Positions 23,384 through 31,051 of a stretch of 48,058 nucleotides of DNA are shown here, piece by piece; the stretch's first letter is position 1; each line of letters begins with the position of its first letter. Under the pieces are notes generated by a model. It saw nothing but the letters and a program-made list of their open reading frames with translations, was not told where the DNA came from and ran no database searches. This DNA is from Solirubrobacterales bacterium (GTDB taxonomy: Bacteria; Actinomycetota; Thermoleophilia; Solirubrobacterales; Solirubrobacteraceae): positions 1-48,058 of the forward strand of contig JAFAYV010000032.1 of assembly GCA_019240115.1 (NCBI GenBank), written 5' to 3'. The translations under genes and the position numbers were made by a program.

Positions 23384-24346
23384 ATGACGCAAGCGATCAT
23401 CGCGCACGAGCTGGTCAAGACCTATCCCGGAGAAGTGCGCGCGCTTGACGGATTGAGCCTGAGCGCCGATTCGGGAATGATCTTCGCGCTGGCTGGCCCC
23501 AACGGGGCCGGGAAGTCGACCACGTTCAAGATCCTGACCACGCTGAGCCGACCGGACACCGGCAGCGCGCGGGTGGCCGGAATCGATGTCCTGCGCCAGC
23601 CCGAGCGAGTACGGCAGGCGATCGGCGTGGTCGGTCAGAAGACGGGCGCCACGCCTGAGGCCACGGGTTCCGAGAACCTCGTGATGCAGGGTGAGATCTA
23701 CGGACTGAGCGGCCGCGCGCTGCGCCAGCGGGTCAACCAGCTGCTCGATCGGTTCGACCTCCGCGAAGCGGCCGATCGTCCGACGAAGACGTTTTCCGGA
23801 GGGATGCGCCGACGCCTCGACGTCGCACTCGGTCTGGTCCATCGGCCCCAGGTGCTGTTCCTCGATGAGCCCACCACCGGCCTGGACCCAGACGCTCGCG
23901 CGTCGCTGTGGCTCGAGATCGAGCGGCTCGCAGGCGACGGGGCGATGACGATCCTCTTGACGACGCACTACCTCGACGAGGCCGATCGTCTCGCAGATCA
24001 CCTGGCGATCGTCGATCGCGGGCGGATCGTCACGCAGGGGCCGCCGGAGACGCTCAAGCGCGAGCTGCGCGGCGACGCGATCCAGCTCGAGCTGGAGGCC
24101 GCTCCGAGCGACGGGCGCGTCACCGCGGCGCTGCTCGCCCTGCCGGGTCTGAGCGAGATCCTCGCCGACGGACGGATCGTCCGAGCGCGCGCTGAGCATG
24201 GCGCCTCCGCGATCCCTGGGCTTCTTGGCGCGCTCGAGCGCGAAGGCTTCGCGGTCTCCTCGGTGACCCTCGCCCGTCCTTCACTCGACGACGTCTACCT
24301 GCGCCACACCGGCCATCTCTACACCAAGCACGACGAGCGCGAATAA
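23384..24346 (+). CDS. DrrA-type ABC exporter ATP-binding protein
   Basis: The protein has 320 residues. Walker A GPNGAGKST is near residue 40, Q-loop region VVGQKTGA, signature FSGGMRRRLD, Walker B VLFLDEPTTGLDP and the switch His in LLTTHYLDEADRL are all present. A C-terminal extension with LARPSLDDVYLRHTGH is typical of the daunorubicin-resistance (DrrA) subfamily. It energises export by the permease encoded 9 nt downstream. The gene is divergent from a MarR regulator that probably represses it. The transported drug or lipid is not predictable. Confidence 0.93.
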   Translation: MTQAIIAHELVKTYPGEVRALDGLSLSADSGMIFALAGPNGAGKSTTFKILTTLSRPDTGSARVAGIDVLRQPERVRQAIGVVGQKTGATPEATGSENLVMQGEIYGLSGRALRQRVNQLLDRFDLREAADRPTKTFSGGMRRRLDVALGLVHRPQVLFLDEPTTGLDPDARASLWLEIERLAGDGAMTILLTTHYLDEADRLADHLAIVDRGRIVTQGPPETLKRELRGDAIQLELEAAPSDGRVTAALLALPGLSEILADGRIVRARAEHGASAIPGLLGALEREGFAVSSVTLARPSLDDVYLRHTGHLYTKHDERE

Positions 24347-24355
24347 GGAGGCTGC

Positions 24356-25129
24356 GTGACACCGCTTCGCCACACCTGGCAGGTCACCCTGCGCTACCTG
24401 CGAGCTCTGTTTCGCCAACCCGCCTGGATCGGGATCACCCTCGTGCAGCCGATGATCTGGCTGCTGCTGTTCGGCGCGCTGTTCAAGAGCATCGCCAGGA
24501 TCCCCGGATTTCACGGCGGCTCCTACATCGAGTTCCTGACCCCGGGCCTGATCGTGATGCTGGCCATCTCCTCCGCCGGCTGGAGCGGCATGGCCTACAT
24601 CGAGGACATGAACCTCGGGGTCATGGACCGCTTCCTGGTCTCCCCGATCTGGCGCGGCGCCCTCAACGCCGGCAGCGTCACCCAGCAGATCATCATCATC
24701 GCCCTGCAGTCACTCATCGTAGCCGGGCTCTCGCTGACCGTCGGCGGGCGTTTCCCCAACGGGGTCGGCGGCGTGGCCATCCTCATCGGCGTCGCCACGC
24801 TGCTGGGCGCCAGCTTCGCGTCCTTGTCCAACGCGCTGGCGCTCGTCGTTCGCCAACGCGAGAGCCTGATCGGCGCCGTCACCTCGGTGACGCTCCCGCT
24901 CACCTTCCTCTCGACCGCGTTCATGCAGCAAACCCTGGTCCCGCACTGGATCCGTGTGATCGCGAGGTTCAACCCCGTCAACTGGGCCGTCCAAGCCGGA
25001 CGCTCAGCCGCCACCCAGCACACCGACTGGAACCTCGTCGCCACCCGAACCGCATGTCTCCTCGCACTCCTGCTCACCAGCGCCTGGCTGGCCACCCGCT
25101 CCTTCCGCGCCTACCAACGCTCGATCTAG
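24356..25129 (+). CDS. DrrB-type ABC-2 exporter permease
   Basis: The protein has 257 residues and about six membrane segments of the ABC-2 type. An N-terminal amphipathic part (RYLRALFRQPAW) is followed by WIGITLVQPMIWLLLFGALF, a GLIVMLAISSAGWSGMAYIEDMNLGVMDRFLVSP motif region typical of DrrB permeases, and a late FNPVNWAVQAGR segment. GTG start is preceded by AAGGAGG at good spacing. Its TAG stop is shared with the TAG of the convergent MFS gene in the palindrome CTAG, giving a 4-nt end overlap. It pairs with the upstream ATPase. Confidence 0.92.
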   Translation: MTPLRHTWQVTLRYLRALFRQPAWIGITLVQPMIWLLLFGALFKSIARIPGFHGGSYIEFLTPGLIVMLAISSAGWSGMAYIEDMNLGVMDRFLVSPIWRGALNAGSVTQQIIIIALQSLIVAGLSLTVGGRFPNGVGGVAILIGVATLLGASFASLSNALALVVRQRESLIGAVTSVTLPLTFLSTAFMQQTLVPHWIRVIARFNPVNWAVQAGRSAATQHTDWNLVATRTACLLALLLTSAWLATRSFRAYQRSI

Positions 25130-26550
25130 GCGGGACGCGTGGAGCGCTGCGGCCCGGTCGGCTGAACCCGGCGTCCCTCGATCTGGGCGCTGATGTCCTC
25201 GAGGCGCATCCCCTTGGTCTCCGGCACTCGAGCCGTGAAGTAGGCCACCGCCACCACGGTCAAGAAGCCGAACAAGAAGAACGTTCCGGTGTTGGTGATC
25301 GCGTGCAGCAGGGTCAGGAAGGAGATCGTGACCACGAAGTTGGCCGCCCAGTTGGCGAACGTGGCCACGCTCATCGCCGGACCCCGGACCCGCACGGGGT
25401 AGATCTCTGAGATCAACAGCCAGAACACGGGCCCCAGGCCGATCGCGAACGAGCCCGTGTAGAAGAAGAGCGCGACGATGACCACGTAGGCGGCGGCGCC
25501 GGTGAGGTGCGAGCCCTCGAGCGCGAAGATCGCCCCGATCAGCACCAGGGCGGTGGCCATGCCACAGGTGCCGGGAATCAACAGGCGCCGGCGACCGACG
25601 CGATCCAGCAGCCAGATGGCCACGCAGGTCATCCCCACGTTGACGACCCCGTTGATGACGTTGGCCAGAAGCGAGGCTGACGAGCCGAACCCGGTGGTCT
25701 TCAGCAAGGTGGGGGCGTAGTAGATGACCGTATTGATGCCGGTGATCTGTTGAAAGACGGCCAGCAGCACCCCGACGGTGACCACTCCGCGCAGGCGAGG
25801 GCCGAACAGCTCGCGAGCGCTGACCTCCTGGCGCTTGGCTCCCTCCTTGATGCTGTCGATCTCGGGCTCGACGTCGTCCGCGTGGCGCAGGCGGTGAAGC
25901 ACGCGTCGAGCATCATCCTCACGACCGTGCGTGACCAGCCACGCCGGGGTCTCGGCCTGGGTCAGCATGCCGACGAACAACAAGATGGCCGGGAGGGCGG
26001 CCAGCCCGAACATGAGCCGCCAGTCCCGGGAGGAGGACAGGCCGTAGTCGACCAGATACGAGACCAGGATGCCCGAGGTGATCGCCAGTTGGTTAAAGCT
26101 CACCAGGGCTCCGCGGTACCGGGGGGGCGCCGCCTCCCCGATGTACATGGGCACGGTCATCGATGCCGAGCCCACCGCCAGCCCGATGACCACCCGCGCG
26201 CCCAGCAGCACGCCGAACACCGGCGCAAACGCCGCCAGCAGCACGCCCACAACGAAGATGGCCGCCGTGATCAGGATCGTCAGCCGTCGCCCGATGCGCT
26301 CGGCCACCCGGCCGGCGCCGATCGCGCCCACCGCCGCTCCGACCAGCAGCAAGCTCGTCACCAGCTCCTTCTGAAACGACGAAAGATGGTGGAAGGTGTC
26401 GCTGAGGAACAGCAGCGCCCCTGACACCACCCCCGTGTCATAGCCGAACAGCAGTCCGCCCAGGGCCGTGATCGCCGCCGTGACCACCATCGCCCGCCCC
26501 GGTCCCGAGCCCCGCACACTTCCACCGTCGGCGTTGCTCGAGTCGCCCAT
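25126..26550 (-). CDS. Sugar porter-type MFS transporter
   Basis: The 474-residue protein has 12 predicted membrane segments. Family motifs: GYDTGVVSGALLF in TM1, GRRLTIL after TM2, PMYIGEAAPPRYRGALVS, QQITGINTVIYYAPT in TM7, DRVGRRRLL, and the sugar porter end motif VPETKGMRLED. It is likely a proton symporter in the cytoplasmic membrane. It is divergent from the aromatic catabolic operon and shares its promoter region, so it may import that pathway's substrate (sugar porters sometimes carry cyclic polyols or aromatic glycosides); this is inference. The start ATG at 26550 lies 60 nt from a candidate GntR operator. Confidence 0.92.
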   Translation of the reverse strand: MGDSSNADGGSVRGSGPGRAMVVTAAITALGGLLFGYDTGVVSGALLFLSDTFHHLSSFQKELVTSLLLVGAAVGAIGAGRVAERIGRRLTILITAAIFVVGVLLAAFAPVFGVLLGARVVIGLAVGSASMTVPMYIGEAAPPRYRGALVSFNQLAITSGILVSYLVDYGLSSSRDWRLMFGLAALPAILLFVGMLTQAETPAWLVTHGREDDARRVLHRLRHADDVEPEIDSIKEGAKRQEVSARELFGPRLRGVVTVGVLLAVFQQITGINTVIYYAPTLLKTTGFGSSASLLANVINGVVNVGMTCVAIWLLDRVGRRRLLIPGTCGMATALVLIGAIFALEGSHLTGAAAYVVIVALFFYTGSFAIGLGPVFWLLISEIYPVRVRGPAMSVATFANWAANFVVTISFLTLLHAITNTGTFFLFGFLTVVAVAYFTARVPETKGMRLEDISAQIEGRRVQPTGPQRSTRPA

Positions 26551-26609
26551 TACGCCACCCCTACCCGATCACGAATCACCGCTAACCGTGGCGGCCCGCC
26601 GTTTCGCAT

Positions 26610-26653
26610 CTGTATGCAGAATGCTTGACGACTCCCCTGGTTCTGTGTACAGT
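26610..26653 (+). promoter_or_regulatory. Promoter of the catabolic operon with two candidate GntR operators
   Basis: TTGACG (26625-26630) and TACAGT (26648-26653), 17 nt apart, form a good sigma70-type promoter. CTGTATGCAG (26610-26619) lies just upstream of the -35 and CTGTGTACAG (26643-26652) overlaps the -10. Both follow CTGTnTnCAG and their centres are 33 bp apart, about three turns. FadR-subfamily GntR proteins bind short dyads of the TnGTnnnACnA kind, which these resemble. The GntR gene at 26843 is the obvious ligand. Binding here would repress by covering both promoter elements. Confidence 0.65.
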
Positions 26654-26675
26654 CTCCGCATGGAGGAGGTCTCTG

Positions 26676-26852
26676 GTGCCCACGATGCTTGTTCACGACT
26701 TCATTCCGGCCTGTGCGACGACAGAGCTCACGCTCGGGGGCCACAGGTCCGCTTTGCAGTCCATTGAGATGGCTCAGGAGGGCAACCGACTTGGCCATAC
26801 CTGCACGCAGTCACGCGGTCGCCGCGGTCGATTGGCGGGGCCGTGGAGCTGA
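26676..26852 (+). CDS. Possible 58-residue leader ORF upstream of the GntR gene
   Basis: GTG at 26676 is preceded by GGAGGAGG at ideal spacing, directly behind the strong promoter. The frame runs to a TGA at 26850-26852, overlapping the GntR gene's GTG start (26843) by 10 nt. It starts VPTMLVHDFIPA and its C-terminal third is Arg/Gly-rich. No family is recognised. It may be a coupled small protein whose translation sets GntR level, or merely an untranslated leader with a fortuitous SD. Confidence 0.35.
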   Translation: MPTMLVHDFIPACATTELTLGGHRSALQSIEMAQEGNRLGHTCTQSRGRRGRLAGPWS

Positions 26853-27625
26853 GTCCGGTTGACATGTCTGCGGATGGCGGCCCCATCGGCACCGGAGCGG
26901 ATCTGGTCTACGCGCGCCTGCGTGAAGCGATCCTCCACAACCACCTCGCTCCCGGGTCGGTGGTCTCGCAGGTTCAGCTCGCCTTGCAGCTGGGCGTGAG
27001 CCGGACCCCGCTGCGCGAGGCGGTGCGCATGCTCCAGCGAGAGGGATTGGTCACCGGGGAGGCCAACCGGATGGTGCGCGTGGCTCCGTTCTCCACCGAG
27101 GACGTGGAAGAGCTCTACGCCGTGCGGATCACCAACGAGGCGTTGGCCATCCGCCTGACGGTCCCCGGGATGATCTCCGAGGACGACGCGATCCTCGAGG
27201 ACGGTCTGCGCCAGATGGCCGGCCACGCGGCCGAGCGTGATATCGATGCCTGGGAGCGGCATCACCGTGCCTTCCACGCGCACCTGGTGCGGGGCGGTGG
27301 AGCGCGGCTGTGTCGGATGCTCGCCGAGTTCTCCGATCACGCCGAGCGCTACCGCCGGCTGTATGTGACGAGCGAGCCGCGGGCGATGTCGATCGGCGCG
27401 GCCGAGCACGAGGCGATCGTGGAAGCGTGCCATGCGCGGGACGCCGCGCGCGCGGCCGCGGAGCTGGCGCGGCACCTGTCGCGCACCGCGTTGACCTCGC
27501 TGACGCAGATCGCCCCCGAGCACGAGCCGGCGATGATCCGTGGCGCGCTGCGCGCCGTGCTCGCCGGCAGCGAGGCAACCGTCACCGCCCCGGGATCAAG
27601 GAGGTCTGATCATGCCCGTCGCTGA
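26843..27625 (+). CDS. GntR family (FadR/FCD) transcriptional regulator
   Basis: The 260-residue regulator has a winged helix at about residues 20-90 (LVYARLREAILHNHLAPGS, VSRTPLREAVRMLQREGLV) followed by an all-helical FCD ligand domain. That domain contains the metal-binding type residues in HHRAFHAHLVRGGG, FSDHAERYRRL and EHEAIVEACHARD. It is first in the operon behind the promoter with two CTGTnTnCAG sites, so autoregulation and repression of the pathway until an aromatic or acid effector binds are likely. The start is GTG 26843 or ATG 26864; the latter loses seven unconserved residues. It overlaps the RibB-like gene by 14 nt. Confidence 0.92.
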   Translation: MELSPVDMSADGGPIGTGADLVYARLREAILHNHLAPGSVVSQVQLALQLGVSRTPLREAVRMLQREGLVTGEANRMVRVAPFSTEDVEELYAVRITNEALAIRLTVPGMISEDDAILEDGLRQMAGHAAERDIDAWERHHRAFHAHLVRGGGARLCRMLAEFSDHAERYRRLYVTSEPRAMSIGAAEHEAIVEACHARDAARAAAELARHLSRTALTSLTQIAPEHEPAMIRGALRAVLAGSEATVTAPGSRRSDHARR

Positions 27626-28421
27626 GTGCAGGCTCGACCGTCATCGGCTCGCGAGTCTGGTGTGGGATGGCGAGGAGGTCGGCGGTGAGAGGCGTGCCGG
27701 CCTGGCCCACCGTGCGACGCGCTGGACCCGTGACACGACGGTCGACCTGCGGGGCCTGAGCTCGACCTGGCAGGTCGACGCCGCCGAACGCAAGCTGACG
27801 GGCGCGGTCCGAGACGCGCTGGGACAGCTGCGCGATGGTGGGCTGGTGGCTCTCTACGACGACGAGCGAGACGAGGGGGATCTGATCGCCGCGGCGCGGC
27901 TGACGACTCCCGCGATCGTCAACACGATGGTCCGCCGCGCAGGAGGCTTGGTGTCGGTGGCGCTGACGCCGGAGCGGGCTGGGCAGCTGGCCCTGCAGAC
28001 GCTTCCCGTGCGCCGCAGCGGCGGACGCCGACTGTGCGAGCGGACACCGACGATGGTTTCGGTCGAAGCCCGCCGCGGGGTGTCGACCGGAATCTCGGCT
28101 GCCGACCGAGCCCGCACGATCTCGATCCTGGCCGAGCCGGCGAACCGAGCCGACGAGCTCGTCAGCCCTGGACACGTCTTCCCGCTGCTCGCCGCCGCGG
28201 GCGGGCTGCACGAGCGCTGCGGCCGATTGGAGGCGGCCGTCGATGTCATGCGTCTGGCCGGGCTGGAGCCCGCCGCGGCGATGTGCGACGTTCTCGACCG
28301 CGAGGGAGAGCTGGCAAACGGCACCGAGCTGCTCGCGGCGGCCGAGCAGCTGCAGATCCCGCTCGTCGCGATCAGCCAGATCGCCCAGACGCGCCGCGAA
28401 GAAGCATGGAGCAGGTGCTGA
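27612..28421 (+). CDS. RibB-like (DHBP synthase family) protein with altered active site
   Basis: The 269-residue protein has a ~60-residue unconserved N-terminus and then a 3,4-dihydroxy-2-butanone-4-phosphate synthase fold. Aligned by eye with E. coli RibB, GVSTGISAADRARTI, SPGHVFPLLAAAGG and EAAVDVMRLAGLEPAA are conserved. The acidic loop RENEGD reads ERDEGD (85-90). The catalytic/metal motif HTE reads RLE (205-207, His153 to Arg). The position of Cys66 is Ser115, and ELTNDDG reads DVLDREG. Normal ribulose-5-phosphate chemistry is therefore doubtful. AAGGAGG precedes its ATG, which overlaps the GntR stop. Its place beside an FMN/FAD monooxygenase and flavin reductase suggests a flavin- or substrate-related role, but it may have a new function. 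Confidence 0.8.
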   Translation: MPVAECRLDRHRLASLVWDGEEVGGERRAGLAHRATRWTRDTTVDLRGLSSTWQVDAAERKLTGAVRDALGQLRDGGLVALYDDERDEGDLIAAARLTTPAIVNTMVRRAGGLVSVALTPERAGQLALQTLPVRRSGGRRLCERTPTMVSVEARRGVSTGISAADRARTISILAEPANRADELVSPGHVFPLLAAAGGLHERCGRLEAAVDVMRLAGLEPAAAMCDVLDREGELANGTELLAAAEQLQIPLVAISQIAQTRREEAWSRC

Positions 28422-28601
28422 GATGCATACGGCTTCTCCTTCGAGAACGCGGCGGGTTTCGAGGCGTTCGCCAATCATCCGGCGCACGGCGACTTCGTCG
28501 AGCGCCACGTACACCCATACGCCGACACGGTGATCTCCGTCGACTACGACGACGTGGCGACCGCGGTGCCGGCGTCCCCCGAGCAGAGGAGTGCATCATG
28601 A
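28422..28601 (+). pseudogene. C-terminal remnant of a Dabb (stress-responsive A/B barrel) protein
   Basis: Directly after the RibB-like TGA, and in the same frame, 59 codons read as the end of a Dabb-domain protein: YGFSFENAAGFEAFANHPAH, then FVERHVHPYADTVISVDYDD. There is no start codon in the stretch, and the N-terminal half of the domain is absent. Its TGA overlaps the ATG of the monooxygenase (ATGA), as expected if an intact Dabb gene once preceded it. A deletion fusing the RibB-like end to a truncated Dabb gene is likely. A once-continuous fusion interrupted by TGA is the alternative. Confidence 0.7.
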
Positions 28602-29803
28602 CCACCACCGCGACCACCGCAGCGGTGCCCACCCTGCAGGAGCTGCTGGCCCGGATCGATGAGACGCGACCGATCCTGGAGCGCAACGTCGACCAGACCG
28701 AGGCGGAGCGTCGGATCCCGCAGGAGAACATCGACGCCTTGAGCGCCGCGGGCGCGTTCCGGGTGATGACCCCGCGTCGCTTCGGCGGCTATGAGATGAC
28801 GATCCGCGAGAAGCTCGAGGTCTCGGCGGCAGTGGCCGAATCGTGCGGGTCGACGGCCTGGGTGGTGGCCTTGACCAACGTGTGCAACTGGATGGCGGGC
28901 ACGCTTGCCGACCAAGCGCAACAGGACATCTGGGGCGCCAATCCCGACGCGAGGGTCGCCGGCGTGCTCAACCCATCCTCCGATGTCCGGAAGGTCGACG
29001 GGGGGTATGAGATCACCGGCAAATGGCCGTGGGCGTCGGGCAGCCTGCACGCCGACTGGGCCCTGGTGGGGATCGTCGTGCCCGACGAGTCCGGCCGCGA
29101 GGTCGATCAGGCGCTGGCGTTCCTGCCCAAGAGCGACTACGCCATCGAGGACACGTGGTTCGTGGCCGGGATGAAGGGCACCGGCTCGAACACGATCGTG
29201 GTCGAGAACGTGTTCGTGCCCGAGTATCGGTTGGCGTCCACCCCGCGGGCGATCGACAACGAGTACCCCACCGAGCACACCGACGAGGCGCTGTACCGCT
29301 CGTCGTTCATCCCGGTGCTGACGCTGATCCTGGCCGGGGCGCAACTCGGGCTCGGTCGCGCCGCGCTGAACTTCGTCAAGGAGAAGGCCCCCCGCCGAGG
29401 GATCAGCTACACGAAGTTCGAGCATCAGGTCGACTCCACGGCGTTCCAGCTGCAGGTCGCGCAGGCCTCGATGCTGATCGACACCGCGCACCTGCACGCG
29501 TTCCGGGCCGCCGCCGACATCGACGATGCCGCCGCCCGCGGCGAGAAGCTCACCTATGTCCAGCGAGCGCGCGTCAGGGCCGACACCGCCTACACGATCA
29601 CCAAGATCCGTGAGGCGATCGACCTGCTGCTCTCGGCCCACGGCGCTTCGAGCTTTGCGCTCATCAGCCCGCTGCAGCGGATCTGGCGCGACTCGAGCAC
29701 CGCCGGGCGACACGCGGTCGCCGACCCGCTGGTCAACCAGGAGGTCTACGGCAAGGCACTGCTTGGCATCCCCTACGAGGAGAACATCACCCCGCTGATC
29801 TGA
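28598..29803 (+). CDS. Group D flavin-dependent monooxygenase (HpaB/HsaA-like, acyl-CoA dehydrogenase fold)
   Basis: The protein has 401 residues. The acyl-CoA-dehydrogenase-like fold shows an N-terminal helical domain (RIPQENIDALSAAGAFRVMTPRRFGGYE), SCGSTAWVVALTNVCNWMAG, the middle barrel (GYEITGKWPWASGSLHADWALVG, WFVAGMKGTGSNTIVVENVFVPEY) and a C-terminal four-helix bundle ending ISPLQRIWRDSSTAGRHA. The signatures match two-component aromatic hydroxylases that use FADH2/FMNH2 and O2 to ortho-hydroxylate phenols. The partner reductase is encoded 74 nt downstream. It likely creates the catechol-type product needed by the extradiol dioxygenase later in the operon. The exact phenolic substrate is not known. 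Confidence 0.9.
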   Translation: MTTTATTAAVPTLQELLARIDETRPILERNVDQTEAERRIPQENIDALSAAGAFRVMTPRRFGGYEMTIREKLEVSAAVAESCGSTAWVVALTNVCNWMAGTLADQAQQDIWGANPDARVAGVLNPSSDVRKVDGGYEITGKWPWASGSLHADWALVGIVVPDESGREVDQALAFLPKSDYAIEDTWFVAGMKGTGSNTIVVENVFVPEYRLASTPRAIDNEYPTEHTDEALYRSSFIPVLTLILAGAQLGLGRAALNFVKEKAPRRGISYTKFEHQVDSTAFQLQVAQASMLIDTAHLHAFRAAADIDDAAARGEKLTYVQRARVRADTAYTITKIREAIDLLLSAHGASSFALISPLQRIWRDSSTAGRHAVADPLVNQEVYGKALLGIPYEENITPLI

Positions 29804-29877
29804 CAGCGATCCACGCCCGCCGCCAGGGCTGAGAGGCTCTCGGCGGTGGGCGCCGATCCCGCCCCTGAGGTACAGCC

Positions 29878-31023
29878 ATGACCGAATCAGCCTCGGCGCC
29901 CGGAGCCATCACACCACAGCAGTTCCGCGACGTGATCGGCCGCTTCGCGACGGGGGTCACCGTGATCACCACGAGCGATGAGCGACAGCGATACGGCACC
30001 ACCGCCAGCGCCGTGAGCTCGCTGTCGCTCGAGCCGCCGATGCTCTTGATTTGCATGAACCGGGAGTCGAGCACCGGGCAGGCGATCGCTCGGGTCGGCC
30101 GGTTTGTCGTCAACATCCTGGCCGAGGACCAGGACCATCTTGCCGTGCGGTTCGCGCGCAAGGATCCCGATAAGTTCGACGGGATCACCCTGACCCCGGG
30201 ACAGCACGGGGAGCCGTTGCTCGAGGGCGCCCTTGCCCATCTCGAGTGCCGGGTGACCGAGCAGGTGCTGGGGGGCACGCACACCGTGTACATCGGCGAA
30301 GTCGACCGCGCGTCGGGACAGGCCGGCACTCCGCTGGCGTACTTCCGTGGCCAGTTCGGTCGCCTGCAGATCCAACAGGACGAGCATGCCCACGCGGCGC
30401 TGCGCAGCGCGATCATCGACCGATCGATCGCGATCGGGGAGCCACTGCACCTGGAGGCAGTCGCACAGCGACTCGGCGTGTCGGACCGCTCGGTCCAGCA
30501 GGGTCTCGTCCGGTTGTGCGATGAGGGCCTGGTGTCCCAGCAGGACGATGGCTCGTTCCTCGTCGTGCCGCTGACTTTCGAGACGATCGAGGATGCGTTC
30601 CGAGCGCGCACGTCGCTGCAGCTCGGGGCGGCGGTGATGACGGTGGGAGGACTGAACGCCGAGCAGCTCACCTCGCTGCGCCGCGAGATGGAGAAGACGC
30701 TGCCGGTTCGCGGCGATGGCACGCGGATGAGTCCCGATGAGTGGTTCGAGGCGAACGCGGCCTTCCATGAGCACATGCTTCGCGCGGCCGGTAGCCAGGT
30801 GCTGATCGCGGCACACCGGCGCTTGACCGTGCCCGGCCTGATGACCCGCGCGCTTGGACCTGACGACGAGCTCGGCGACGACGTCGCGACCGACCACGTC
30901 AGGATCGTCGAGGCCTATGAGGCCGGCGATCTGACCGCGGCGTGCGAGGCGATCCGAAGCGACAACGAGCGGGGCATCGACCTGCACCGCGAGCGCATGC
31001 GGCGTGCCGGAGGGCTCGTATGA
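29878..31023 (+). CDS. Flavin reductase fused to a complete GntR/FCD regulator
   Basis: The 381-residue protein has two parts. Residues ~15-165 are a HpaC/HsaB-type flavin reductase: FRDVIGRFATGVTVITT, GTTASAVSSLSLEPPMLLICMN, GRFVVNILAEDQ, and HTVYIGEVDRA. Residues ~172-381 are a full GntR regulator, with a winged helix LEAVAQRLGVSDRSVQQGLVRLCDEGLV and an FCD domain (FEANAAFHEHMLRAAGS, DHVRIVEAYEAGDLTAACEAI) with its metal-type His/Asp. It would supply reduced flavin to the upstream monooxygenase. By analogy with the Acinetobacter HPA hydroxylase reductase, whose C-terminal MarR-like domain senses substrate, the FCD part may gate reductase activity or bind DNA. The frame is continuous with no indel sign. 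Confidence 0.88.
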   Translation: MTESASAPGAITPQQFRDVIGRFATGVTVITTSDERQRYGTTASAVSSLSLEPPMLLICMNRESSTGQAIARVGRFVVNILAEDQDHLAVRFARKDPDKFDGITLTPGQHGEPLLEGALAHLECRVTEQVLGGTHTVYIGEVDRASGQAGTPLAYFRGQFGRLQIQQDEHAHAALRSAIIDRSIAIGEPLHLEAVAQRLGVSDRSVQQGLVRLCDEGLVSQQDDGSFLVVPLTFETIEDAFRARTSLQLGAAVMTVGGLNAEQLTSLRREMEKTLPVRGDGTRMSPDEWFEANAAFHEHMLRAAGSQVLIAAHRRLTVPGLMTRALGPDDELGDDVATDHVRIVEAYEAGDLTAACEAIRSDNERGIDLHRERMRRAGGLV

Positions 31024-31051
31024 GAACCCCCGACCGAGGAGCCGAGCAGCG

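Noticed and set aside
28034-28597. N-terminal extension of the HpaB-type monooxygenase frame
   Set aside because: The upstream 188 codons are an out-of-frame reading of the RibB-like gene; the family start and the ATGA overlap place the true start at 28598.
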